A stretch of DNA of 8,732 bases from Bacteroidales bacterium (GTDB lineage: Bacteria; Bacteroidota; Bacteroidia; Bacteroidales; UBA7960). Where the stretch lies: positions 1 to 8,732 of the forward strand of contig SLSG01000099.1 of assembly GCA_007130545.1 (NCBI GenBank). Reading direction: 5' to 3'. Positions 1-6,433 of the stretch are shown here, piece by piece. Under the pieces are notes generated by a model. That model ran no database searches, had not been told where the DNA came from, and saw nothing but the letters and a program-made list of their open reading frames with translations. The position numbers and the translations under genes were made by a program. Position 1 is the stretch's first letter. Each line of letters opens with the position of its first letter.

Positions 1-371
1 TCCTTTCCGTCATGGCATATGCAAACCCCGGTCATCACCTTGTGCCACTTTCCGGAAAGCAAACGCAGCATCCGGAAGGCCTCCTCCTGATTGGCGGGTT
101 TGTTCAGAATTTTTCCCCTGTTCACCACGATGGTGTCGGCAGTAATCAGGATGACGGATGGATCCTTCCGTTCGGAATGGAAAGGCCGGGCCTTTTCAAG
201 GCAGAGAAAACCGGCCACCTCATGTGGAGGCATTCCGTCCGGGAAGGCTTCCGGAATCCGCCGCACCAGGCTCCGGAACGGAAGTCCCGTGTCCGCAAGC
301 AGGGCTTTCCTTCGCGGGGACTGTGAGCCCAGGATGATGTCGTAATGCCGGGCCTTTTCAAAAAAATCCAT
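1..371 (-). CDS. maf: Maf/YhdE-family nucleoside triphosphate pyrophosphatase (partial, 3' end missing)
   Basis: The first 123 codons are present and the gene runs off the window start. Maf proteins are cytoplasmic pyrophosphatases that hydrolyse non-canonical or excess nucleoside triphosphates (dTTP, UTP or modified NTPs) to the monophosphate and PPi. They were first described as septum-formation inhibitors. Visible family marks are the N-terminal phosphate-binding loop GSQSPRRKALL (residues 15-25), the ITADTIV motif with D79 as the likely catalytic acid, LNKP (89-92), and SGKWHKVMTG (106-115), matching the family S-G-x-x-H-x-V-x-T-G pattern. The ATG at 369-371 is chosen because it sits just before the conserved first strand. 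It overlaps the end of the upstream UbiA gene by 14 bases, which implies translational coupling and co-transcription. About 70 C-terminal residues, judging by usual family length, lie outside the window. The substrate class cannot be decided from this part. Confidence 0.9.
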   Translation of the reverse strand, partial: MDFFEKARHYDIILGSQSPRRKALLADTGLPFRSLVRRIPEAFPDGMPPHEVAGFLCLEKARPFHSERKDPSVILITADTIVVNRGKILNKPANQEEAFRMLRLLSGKWHKVMTGVCICHDGK

Positions 372-1320
372 AGTGTAAATCTACGTTTTGTTGATAAAAC
401 AGCATGGACAGCACCCCGGCGGCCATGATTAGCTTTGTCAGCCTTTGGAGACTTCCGAATCCCTTTGCCCGGTCTTCCTTCCATAACGCGGGAATAATGG
501 CAAGGGCAGGCAGTTGAACCAGCAGCAACAAAAATACAACCATACCCATGTTCCCTGATCTGAAAAAGGCAAGCTGGAAGGCTGCCAGGCAAAGGATCAG
601 GAGGAGCAACAGGGAGGCAATGGTGGTCTTAGCTCCCTTCTGTCCAAGAACAACCGGAAGCGTCCTGCAGCCTGCACATCTGTCCCCTTTCACATCTTCA
701 AGATCCTTGAGGATTTCTCTAATTGCGCTCAGCAAAAAAGCCAGTGAACCATAGAAAAGCATCATACGGGTCATTTCTGTCCACAAGGCAGGGGGCAATT
801 CCACGGTCCGGCCCAAACCCTGGTATTCGGCCAGCCAGACCAGAACCACCGGCAGGGCCGAAAGCAGGGCCACAACCAGGTTGCCGATGAGAAACTGCCG
901 TTTCAGGCGAATACTGTATATCCACAAAAGGGCCGGGGATCCCAAAAAAATAAATGCCAGCGCCCAGGAGTTCAATCGGATGCTCACGTACAGACCCATA
1001 GAGACCGATATCAGGTTCAGCAGCTTGTGTGCCACAATTGCGTGTCGTCTGCCAAGCTTGCGTCCCAAAATTATCTTTCCCGGCTTGTTAATCCGGTCGA
1101 TCCTCAGGTCAAAATAATCATTGATTGCATAACCTGCTGCTGCTATGCCTGTCGTGGAAAGCACCAAAAGGATGAACAGCGAATGTGACACCCCAGGTCT
1201 GGGTCCCGTATTCTCAATTGCAGGGATGATGACCGCATACCTGAAAAGGCATTGGGTAAGGGCAAGGATCAGCAAGTTCGGCCACCTGAACAAGCCCAGG
1301 TATGTCAGGACATTGCCCAT
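358..1320 (-). CDS. UbiA-family prenyltransferase, (di)geranylgeranylglyceryl phosphate synthase type
   Basis: This is a 320-residue polytopic membrane protein of the UbiA superfamily, which transfers a polyprenyl diphosphate onto an acceptor inside the membrane. Both metal-binding aspartate motifs are present: N67-D68-x-x-D71-x-x-x-D75 (NDYFDLRID) and D206-x-x-D209-x-x-x-D213 (DLEDVKGD). The first is followed by RINKPGK, as in the family. About eight or nine hydrophobic helices can be traced, and the length is normal. Bacteroidota proteins of this kind are usually annotated as geranylgeranylglycerol-phosphate geranylgeranyltransferase, the enzyme adding the second C20 chain in archaeal-type ether lipids. 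I infer that subgroup from overall resemblance and from the lack of neighbouring quinone or haem genes; a menaquinone (MenA) or haem O (CtaB) role is less likely. The gene starts 24 bases after the HAD phosphatase gene and overlaps maf by 14 bases, so it belongs to the same operon. No strong Shine-Dalgarno precedes the ATG. Confidence 0.88.
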   Translation of the reverse strand: MGNVLTYLGLFRWPNLLILALTQCLFRYAVIIPAIENTGPRPGVSHSLFILLVLSTTGIAAAGYAINDYFDLRIDRINKPGKIILGRKLGRRHAIVAHKLLNLISVSMGLYVSIRLNSWALAFIFLGSPALLWIYSIRLKRQFLIGNLVVALLSALPVVLVWLAEYQGLGRTVELPPALWTEMTRMMLFYGSLAFLLSAIREILKDLEDVKGDRCAGCRTLPVVLGQKGAKTTIASLLLLLILCLAAFQLAFFRSGNMGMVVFLLLLVQLPALAIIPALWKEDRAKGFGSLQRLTKLIMAAGVLSMLFYQQNVDLHYGFF

Positions 1321-1344
1321 GTTTATCTGGCGTTAAGCATTGGA

Positions 1345-1866
1345 CTACCAGTGAAACCCATCGTCATCGAACCAGTTCCCCTGAATTTTCATCACCTGTT
1401 CAATCACATCCCTGACACATCCCTGTCCGCCGTTTTTAGAGGAAATGTAGCTGGATACGGACTTGATCTCCTCTGCCGCATCCGCAGGACATGCGGCCAC
1501 ATGCACCTTTTTCATCACCTCAAAGTCGGGAATGTCATCCCCCATGAACAAGACCTCATCCGGACGAAGATTACCTTCTTTTTGCAGGGTCTCAAAAACC
1601 TCAAGCTTGTGGCTGACGCCCAGAAAAACCTCTTTCACGCCCAGCAGGGAAAAACGTTCCCTGACAGCCTCACAACGCCCCCCGGAGATGATGATGATCC
1701 GGTAACCTTTGCGCACGGCCAGCTGCAATGCATACCCATCCTTCACGTTCATGGTTCGCAGCAGGTCACCGTCGGGGGTAATCAGTACGATGCCGTCGGT
1801 CATTACACCATCCACATCAAATATGAAAGTCTTGATGGCATGCAGCAGTTGCTTGTAGTTTGTCAT
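1345..1866 (-). CDS. kdsC: KdsC-like HAD phosphatase (3-deoxy-D-manno-octulosonate 8-phosphate phosphatase type)
   Basis: This is a 173-residue cytoplasmic HAD hydrolase without a cap domain, the normal size for KdsC-type enzymes, which act as tetramers. HAD motif I is DVDGVMTDG with nucleophile D17 and acid/base D19. Motif II is the serine at 61 in IIIISGG. The motif III lysine is probably K87. Motif IV is GDDIPD with D110, D111 and D114. The C-terminal NGGQGCVRDV (145-154) is the glycine-rich tail that closes the neighbouring active site in KdsC tetramers. The family reaction removes phosphate from KDO-8-P during synthesis of the lipopolysaccharide inner core. The ATG at 1864-1866 leaves 26 bases after ccmF. 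Neither KdsA nor KdsB is nearby, so a related sugar-acid phosphate (for example a nonulosonate 9-phosphate) remains possible. The HAD-IIIA/KdsC family is certain; the exact substrate is inferred. Confidence 0.9.
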   Translation of the reverse strand: MTNYKQLLHAIKTFIFDVDGVMTDGIVLITPDGDLLRTMNVKDGYALQLAVRKGYRIIIISGGRCEAVRERFSLLGVKEVFLGVSHKLEVFETLQKEGNLRPDEVLFMGDDIPDFEVMKKVHVAACPADAAEEIKSVSSYISSKNGGQGCVRDVIEQVMKIQGNWFDDDGFHW

Positions 1867-1892
1867 GGGCAGGTAATTATCTGTTCAAAAAA

Positions 1893-4295
1893 TCAGGCAG
1901 TCTGGTGTCCCTTCCGTTTACTCCACCTGTCCCGAAACGCCCATAGAAGTCCTGCCAGAATCACCAGAATGGAAAACCACAGCAGGTTGATAAAGGGGAA
2001 GAGTACCGTCTTGACCACAACAAATGCAGGGCGGTCTTCAAGCACATCCACGACAATGGTGAACGGAGTGTCTGTTACATTCCGAAAGCGCAACCTCAGG
2101 TCCAGGTCCGCCACATGTCCGTCTTCATGCAACATGAACCCGTCCCTTACCAGGAAGTCTGCGCTTGTCTGATAGGAGCCCCCGAAGTGGGTCAGCACCT
2201 CCAGGCGGGCAGTAATACGGATATTGTTTTCGTCGATCACTCCCCCGGCCTGCTGGTCAGCCTCCAGCGCATGCAGTACCAGGCGGTTGTTTTTCAGTTG
2301 CACGGTATCGCTTACGGCAATGGTGAGCTGTTCCAGCAATGCCGGCTCCCCAGGGTTCAGATCCGCCTCCACATCGGCAAAGGTGATATAGGTAAACACA
2401 TCCCGCAACGGGAAAACTCTGGCATAGGGTTCGTACACGTTTCCCATGCGCTCATTGAGCTGAATGGACGGATAGGCGCTGAAGACCTTGTAGAATTCAC
2501 CATCCCTGTTCTGCTTCAGAAAGTCCACCTGATAGCGGATGTGGTTCCCCTCCAGGCTATTACCCACATAGGTCACATGGTATTCCCCCATCGGCAGGAT
2601 CTCGCCCTTGATCAGCAACAGGTTCTCATCTTCGGGGAACTGCTGTCCGATAAAATAGCCGGAAGTGTTCTGTGAGATAATGGTCTTCTGGGAAAAGGTA
2701 ATCAAAACCGCCAGCAGGAAAAGGGCCATCCCCAAATGGGTAATGGTGGCCCCCGGCTTAGCCAATTTATTCCTGAACCTTAGCAACAGGTCCAACGAGG
2801 AACAGAGGGCAAACAGCGAGGCAAACAACATCAGCAGGTGGTCAAGGGAGGCAAGCTTGATCGCCCAGCCGATCAGGGCGGTAAACAGCAAGGCCATCAA
2901 CACCGAAAGAGCAATGCTTTTTACAAAATCCCGACCGTTGTTCCTGCCCCATTTAATGAAATGCGTGACACCAATCAGCAGTGCCATGACCACTGCAAAG
3001 GGCAGCTGCCAGGCATTGTAGTGTGCCTCCGGATTCAGGGGCGGGGTCAGTCCGGTGCCCAGCAAGCGATTGATGACCGGAATGGAAGTGGAAAAAAAGA
3101 TCTGGAAAGCCGACAGAATCAGCACCAGGGCCCCTACAAAAAGCCAGAATTCCCTGGTGAATGGCTCCTCGCTGTCTTTCCCGGGAAGCCTGGCAAAGTT
3201 TCTGATCAGCGGGACCAGCCCCAGGGTCAACAGGACCCCGATATACAGCAGGATCTGTCGTCCCATGCCGTCGTTCCCGAAAGAGTGGACAGAGGTTTCT
3301 GACAGTACGCCGCTGCGGGTAAGATAGGTGGCATAGACAACCAATACAAAGGAAAGGATCGTGAACAGGAATGTCGGGAAATAGGTATTCTTTTTTTTCT
3401 GGGACACCAGCATCAGATGCATGGCAGCCACCAGTACCAGCCACGGGACAAGGGATGCGTTCTCAATGGGATCCCAGGCCCAGAAGCCTCCAAAGGTCAG
3501 GGATTCATAAGCCCATACCCCCCCAAGCAGAATGCCGATACCGAGGAAGAAAACTGCCAGAACGGTCCATGGCAGGGCCGGACGGATCCATTCATGGTAT
3601 TGCCGCTTGAAAAGCCCCGACAATGCATAAACAAAGGGGACCATCACGGAGGCATATCCGATGAAGGTGAACGGGGGATGCGACAGCATCCAGAAGTTCC
3701 TGAGCAGCGGGTTTAACCCATTGCCATCGGTGATCATCGACAGGTAATGCGGATTATGGAAAAAATGATTATCCAGGTTCTCGACCGATTCACGCAACAA
3801 TAAAAAAGGGCTCATCCCGATCGACAAGCCTCCGAGCCGAATGCCCAACACCATGGACACCATGAACACCTGGCTCAGGGCGATCAAGCCCAGCACAGGG
3901 GTTTCCCACCGTCCCGAAAACCGCAGCAGCAACAATCCGAACAGCACCTGGCAAAGGATCCAAAACAGGAAACTTCCCTCCTGCCCTGCCCAAAAAGCCG
4001 ACAACACATATCCCAGGCCCAGGTCATTCTCCACATGGATCCATACATAGCGGTATTCATAAAACCTGTTTAACAGGATGTAGAAGAGAAAGAAGGAGGC
4101 CAGGCAAATCATTGCCCCGTGAAACTGGAAAGCGCGGCGTCCCCAAAACCTCCATTGCCTGAAACCGGAACCTTTTTCCCGGAAAGCCAGCAGATAGGCC
4201 ACGGCTGAAATGACAGCCGAGACAAATGCAAGAACCAGGGCAAATCGTCCGGCATAGCCCCAGAACAAATGCTCCCCTATGTATTGAATTTCCAT
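1893..4295 (-). CDS. ccmF: Cytochrome c haem lyase subunit CcmF/NrfE family
   Basis: This is an 800-residue inner-membrane protein of the haem-handling CcmF/CcmC/CcsA superfamily, which attaches haem to apocytochrome c outside the cytoplasmic membrane. The tryptophan-rich WWD signature lies near residues 268-280 (FGGFWAWDPIENAS). Candidate haem-ligand histidines are about H206 (SHPP), H337 (SVHSFG, after LTRSGVLSE) and H520 (THLGMAL), matching conserved family positions. H425 (EAHYN) is another candidate. About 13-15 transmembrane helices fill residues 10-535. A long soluble, strand-rich segment (about 540-755) follows, then one last helix (about 760-790) with a basic tail. That segment makes the protein longer than E. 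coli CcmF (about 650 residues) but resembles the long versions usual in Bacteroidota. I start at the ATG at 4293-4295; a TTG two codons upstream is possible but less likely. Stand-alone placement without CcmE, CcmC or a cytochrome is notable. The HAD gene follows 26 bases downstream. Confidence 0.93.
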   Translation of the reverse strand: MEIQYIGEHLFWGYAGRFALVLAFVSAVISAVAYLLAFREKGSGFRQWRFWGRRAFQFHGAMICLASFFLFYILLNRFYEYRYVWIHVENDLGLGYVLSAFWAGQEGSFLFWILCQVLFGLLLLRFSGRWETPVLGLIALSQVFMVSMVLGIRLGGLSIGMSPFLLLRESVENLDNHFFHNPHYLSMITDGNGLNPLLRNFWMLSHPPFTFIGYASVMVPFVYALSGLFKRQYHEWIRPALPWTVLAVFFLGIGILLGGVWAYESLTFGGFWAWDPIENASLVPWLVLVAAMHLMLVSQKKKNTYFPTFLFTILSFVLVVYATYLTRSGVLSETSVHSFGNDGMGRQILLYIGVLLTLGLVPLIRNFARLPGKDSEEPFTREFWLFVGALVLILSAFQIFFSTSIPVINRLLGTGLTPPLNPEAHYNAWQLPFAVVMALLIGVTHFIKWGRNNGRDFVKSIALSVLMALLFTALIGWAIKLASLDHLLMLFASLFALCSSLDLLLRFRNKLAKPGATITHLGMALFLLAVLITFSQKTIISQNTSGYFIGQQFPEDENLLLIKGEILPMGEYHVTYVGNSLEGNHIRYQVDFLKQNRDGEFYKVFSAYPSIQLNERMGNVYEPYARVFPLRDVFTYITFADVEADLNPGEPALLEQLTIAVSDTVQLKNNRLVLHALEADQQAGGVIDENNIRITARLEVLTHFGGSYQTSADFLVRDGFMLHEDGHVADLDLRLRFRNVTDTPFTIVVDVLEDRPAFVVVKTVLFPFINLLWFSILVILAGLLWAFRDRWSKRKGHQTA

Positions 4296-4315
4296 ACGCA
4301 ATAAAAATAACCAGG

Positions 4316-4323
4316 CAAATCTA
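4316..4323 (-). promoter_or_regulatory. Candidate Bacteroidota -7 promoter element before ccmF
   Basis: Read on the minus strand this is TAGATTTG, an exact match to the TAnnTTTG -7 consensus used by the primary sigma factor of Bacteroidota. It lies 20 bases before the ccmF ATG in an AT-rich 75-base gap, which would give a short leader of about 15 bases. I see no TTTG -33 element at the usual 19-21 base spacing; only AT-rich sequence lies there. It would let ccmF, kdsC-like, ubiA and maf be expressed independently of the DUF5723 gene. Confidence 0.45.
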
Positions 4324-4370
4324 TATGAAATTATTTAAATATGGGGCCGTAAAAAAACCCCGGACAATGC

Positions 4371-5759
4371 CTACCAGGTGTAGACCGGATCCTCCGTTAC
4401 CGGCCTGTACCCGAACACCCAGTTGAAGCCCAGCTGCAGGCTATTCCATTGCACATGGTTCGGTATGATAAAACCCAGGACATTGTCACCAACCACATAA
4501 AACTGGAACGGGCCAAGGTTGGCATGCATTCCCAGTCCGATATTCGCATAATTCTGATTGGCGACCGAATAAGCCAGGCTGAGTCCGGTCGCATGCGATG
4601 GTTTCACATTGTATGAAAAGGTATAGGAGGGGTACAGCCTGCCCCCATAAATCATGGAACGGGAGAGCAGGGCAAGCTGGTGCCTCTCACTGAATGCCAT
4701 CCCGACCGAGCCAAAGACCTTGGGGGCCATCAGGGTCCGGTAGCCCGACTGTGCCATGCTTACCTGGAAATGGTCGGGAAGTCCGTTTAGGAAATGCTCC
4801 ATATTGCTGATGAAATAGCTGCTGAAAAATTGTTCCGGGTCTATCCCGTCAAAGCCGGATGATCCGCTGATTAGGTAATTCTCCACCCCATCCTTCCAGT
4901 CGATAAAGCCAAGGTCAAGAATGCTTACCGCCAGGAAAAACTTTCCGGGAGGCCGCAAGACAAACCCCAGATCCAGTGCTGCTCCAAGGTTTTTGAAATT
5001 GGCCCTGAATTCATTCAGCTCGTATTCGGGGATAAACCGGAACTGGCGGTCTTCGAGGAGTCCGAGGGATCGGCTGGAGGCATGGTTCACACTCACCTCC
5101 GTATGAAGCAACATGCCCTCTCCCGATGGATCGGCGACAAGCTCAAAAGCTGCCCGGTCGGTCCGTTGGCTCCGGATGCCAAACAGCGCCCTGCCGCGCA
5201 AACCCAGTGAAAAAAATGGAGAGACCTCCCGGGAAAAGGATATCCCAAACTCCCGAAAGTGCATATGGTCCATTTCGAAGCCTGAAAAAGCGCCGGTATT
5301 CACCGGTCCGCCAAAACCGTCGTTCCCATCCAGGACCAGCCTGACCAGGTCAGGAGGGTAAGCCATATGGTAGTTTATCTTTTCTGAAAGCTTGAATGAA
5401 AAATAGTTTGCATCATTCCTGAATCCAAAGGAAAACCACTCAACAGAGACATTCGCCTGATAGAGGTTGTGGTCATCCAGAACATGCAAGAGTCCCTCCG
5501 TATCCCAGTATGTTTCATCGAGCTCATTCCTGCGCACAATGTCCCCAATGGCGAAACCCCGGTTAGAAGCATTAAAGTGGAGGGAGGACAAGGCAGGCAT
5601 TCCGGCATGGTAGCGGGCCTGAGGAATCAGTGCCGGGTTGACGTAATTGGATTGGGGAATGCCCTGCATCCAAAACAGGGTGTTGAATTGCTGGGCAACA
5701 GCCCCTGGGATAAACCAGAAAAGGGCGATCAGGAAAATGTAGCTGTTTTTCACAGGCAT
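4371..5759 (-). CDS. DUF5723 family outer-membrane beta-barrel protein
   Basis: This 462-residue protein begins with a clear Sec signal peptide: basic start MPVK, hydrophobic core, and likely cleavage after AVA at residue 22, before QQF. The mature start contains QSNYVNPALIP (residues 36-46), the opening typical of DUF5723 proteins and of related Bacteroidota barrels such as the PorP/SprF-like group. The rest alternates polar and hydrophobic residues in strands rich in Gly, Phe and Tyr (for example FSLGLRGRALFG and FYVVGDNVLGF), and the protein ends in an aromatic residue (VYTW). All of this fits an outer-membrane barrel. No specific function is known to me for the family, and no enzyme motif is visible. 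The ATG at 5757-5759 is chosen over a TTG one codon upstream. It lies 56 bases after the nuclease-fold gene and 75 bases before ccmF; the link to either may be only positional. Confidence 0.85.
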   Translation of the reverse strand: MPVKNSYIFLIALFWFIPGAVAQQFNTLFWMQGIPQSNYVNPALIPQARYHAGMPALSSLHFNASNRGFAIGDIVRRNELDETYWDTEGLLHVLDDHNLYQANVSVEWFSFGFRNDANYFSFKLSEKINYHMAYPPDLVRLVLDGNDGFGGPVNTGAFSGFEMDHMHFREFGISFSREVSPFFSLGLRGRALFGIRSQRTDRAAFELVADPSGEGMLLHTEVSVNHASSRSLGLLEDRQFRFIPEYELNEFRANFKNLGAALDLGFVLRPPGKFFLAVSILDLGFIDWKDGVENYLISGSSGFDGIDPEQFFSSYFISNMEHFLNGLPDHFQVSMAQSGYRTLMAPKVFGSVGMAFSERHQLALLSRSMIYGGRLYPSYTFSYNVKPSHATGLSLAYSVANQNYANIGLGMHANLGPFQFYVVGDNVLGFIIPNHVQWNSLQLGFNWVFGYRPVTEDPVYTW

Positions 5760-5796
5760 CAACTCACTGAGGCAAATAACTTACCGGCGAAATTAG

Positions 5797-5804
5797 CAAA
5801 ATTA
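5797..5804 (-). promoter_or_regulatory. Candidate -7 promoter element before the DUF5723 gene
   Basis: On the minus strand this reads TAATTTTG, an exact TAnnTTTG match, 37 bases before the ATG at 5759. It sits in the 56-base gap after the HsdR-N gene stop. The -33 region has only a weak TTG, 16 bases upstream. If used, it gives the DUF5723 gene its own start, with a leader of about 30 bases. Confidence 0.4.
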
Positions 5805-5815
5805 TTTCAATGCGT

Positions 5816-6268
5816 TCAGCCAAGCCCGGGAAAACCCGGGAACGTTTCCATGAATGTCCAGGTCGTTCTGTCCGGATTCTGCCGGCAGCAATAATGTATC
5901 AGGCCATTGGTCACAGCCAGGAATTCCACGCGGAAGCGAAAATTGTACCGCGCGATCTGATCAAAAACATCCTGTGTCAGTTCCACTGTGGGTGCTTTGC
6001 ATTCAATGATCATCAATGGCTGGCCAGTTCTGGAATAAACCATGGCGTCGGCCCGCTTCTTTAATGCCCCGTATTTCAGCGAGGTTTCTACTGCCAGCAA
6101 ACCTGCCGGATACCCCAGATGATTAACCAGCCAGTTAAGAAAATGCTGCCTGACCCACTCTTCCGGGGTCAGCACTATATAGCGTTTGCGGAAACGGTCA
6201 AAAATAAGTTTCTTTCCCCCCTCATCAAGGGTCTTCAACTCAAAGGGTGGAAGATTCAGCTCTTGCAT
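5816..6268 (-). CDS. Stand-alone HsdR N-terminal-type PD-(D/E)XK nuclease-fold protein
   Basis: This 150-residue cytoplasmic protein matches only the N-terminal nuclease domain of type I restriction R subunits. Visible parts are an N-terminal helix with E61 in VETSLKYG, then RAD with D74, the strand LMIIECKAP with E89-x-K91 (the (D/E)XK core), and Q104-x-x-x-Y108 (QIARY), the QxxxY motif shared by HsdR and RecB nucleases. TNG (120-122) follows, as in the family. All core catalytic positions appear intact. There is no helicase, HsdM or HsdS nearby, so it is not a restriction system. Similar short proteins next to holA are a recurring Bacteroidota arrangement as I recall it, and their role is unknown; DNA repair or replication-linked cleavage is a guess. 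The ATG at 6266-6268 is preferred because conserved sequence begins there; an in-frame GTG at 6305-6307 would add 13 residues but would overlap the candidate promoter. Confidence 0.85.
   Translation of the reverse strand: MQELNLPPFELKTLDEGGKKLIFDRFRKRYIVLTPEEWVRQHFLNWLVNHLGYPAGLLAVETSLKYGALKKRADAMVYSRTGQPLMIIECKAPTVELTQDVFDQIARYNFRFRVEFLAVTNGLIHYCCRQNPDRTTWTFMETFPGFPGLG
5825..5840 (-). other. Perfect hairpin-forming repeat at the 3' end of the HsdR-N gene
   Basis: The 16 bases are CCCGGG, a four-base A (minus strand T) loop, and CCCGGG again. Each arm is self-complementary, so the stretch is both a direct and an inverted repeat and can fold into a 6-bp GC-only stem. It encodes the PGFPG near the protein's C terminus, 6 bases before the stop codon. 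No T-run follows on the minus strand, so it is not a standard terminator. It could slow exonucleases or ribosomes, or be chance. Confidence 0.3.
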
Positions 6269-6308
6269 TGTGTGGGCTCTTAATAAATGATGCGCTTTCA
6301 GCAGCACT

Positions 6309-6316
6309 CAAAGATA
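6309..6316 (-). promoter_or_regulatory. Candidate -7 promoter element for the HsdR-N gene
   Basis: On the minus strand this is TATCTTTG, an exact TAnnTTTG match, 40 bases before the ATG at 6268. The leader would be about 35 bases. The -33 region shows no clear TTTG. Its position just upstream of the alternative GTG argues for the ATG start. Confidence 0.45.
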
Positions 6317-6400
6317 AGGCTTTACAAGAAGACGGAACCCTTCCGGAGGCATGCACTGCAAAAAACAAAAAGAAATCAGGCAGGGTACCACCTGTTTCAC

Positions 6401-6408
6401 TATTTTTG
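6401..6408 (+). promoter_or_regulatory. Candidate -7 promoter element for the AMP nucleosidase-holA operon
   Basis: TATTTTTG is an exact TAnnTTTG match, 25 bases before the ATG at 6434, which implies a leader of about 20 bases. No good -33 TTTG lies 19-21 bases upstream. Together with the minus-strand element at 6309-6316 it would form a divergent promoter pair about 85 bases apart. Confidence 0.45.
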
Positions 6409-6433
6409 CTAAAACCCGTCAAGTTCGATACAT

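Noticed and set aside
1252..2172. A 306-codon plus-strand open frame
   Set aside because: It lies antisense to the UbiA start, the whole KdsC-like gene and the ccmF end, all of which show strong family motifs. Its translation is low-complexity and has no recognisable domain.
2115..3302. Plus-strand open frames of 118-186 codons across ccmF
   Set aside because: They are shadows of the ccmF coding strand, and their products are rich in Gln, His and Arg without domain motifs.
4343..4363. Possible terminator after the DUF5723 gene (GGGG and CCCC arms around a T-rich loop on the minus strand)
   Set aside because: The stem is only about 4 bp and the T-run lies in the loop rather than after the stem, so it is not a credible intrinsic terminator.
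5773..5780. A second promoter-like element (GTTATTTG on the minus strand) before the DUF5723 gene
   Set aside because: It does not have the TAnn spacing, and the exact match at 5797-5804 is better.
5816..6307. Longer form of the HsdR-N protein from a GTG at 6305-6307
   Set aside because: The additional 13 residues show no conserved features, and the start would sit directly at the candidate -7 element, leaving no room for a leader.
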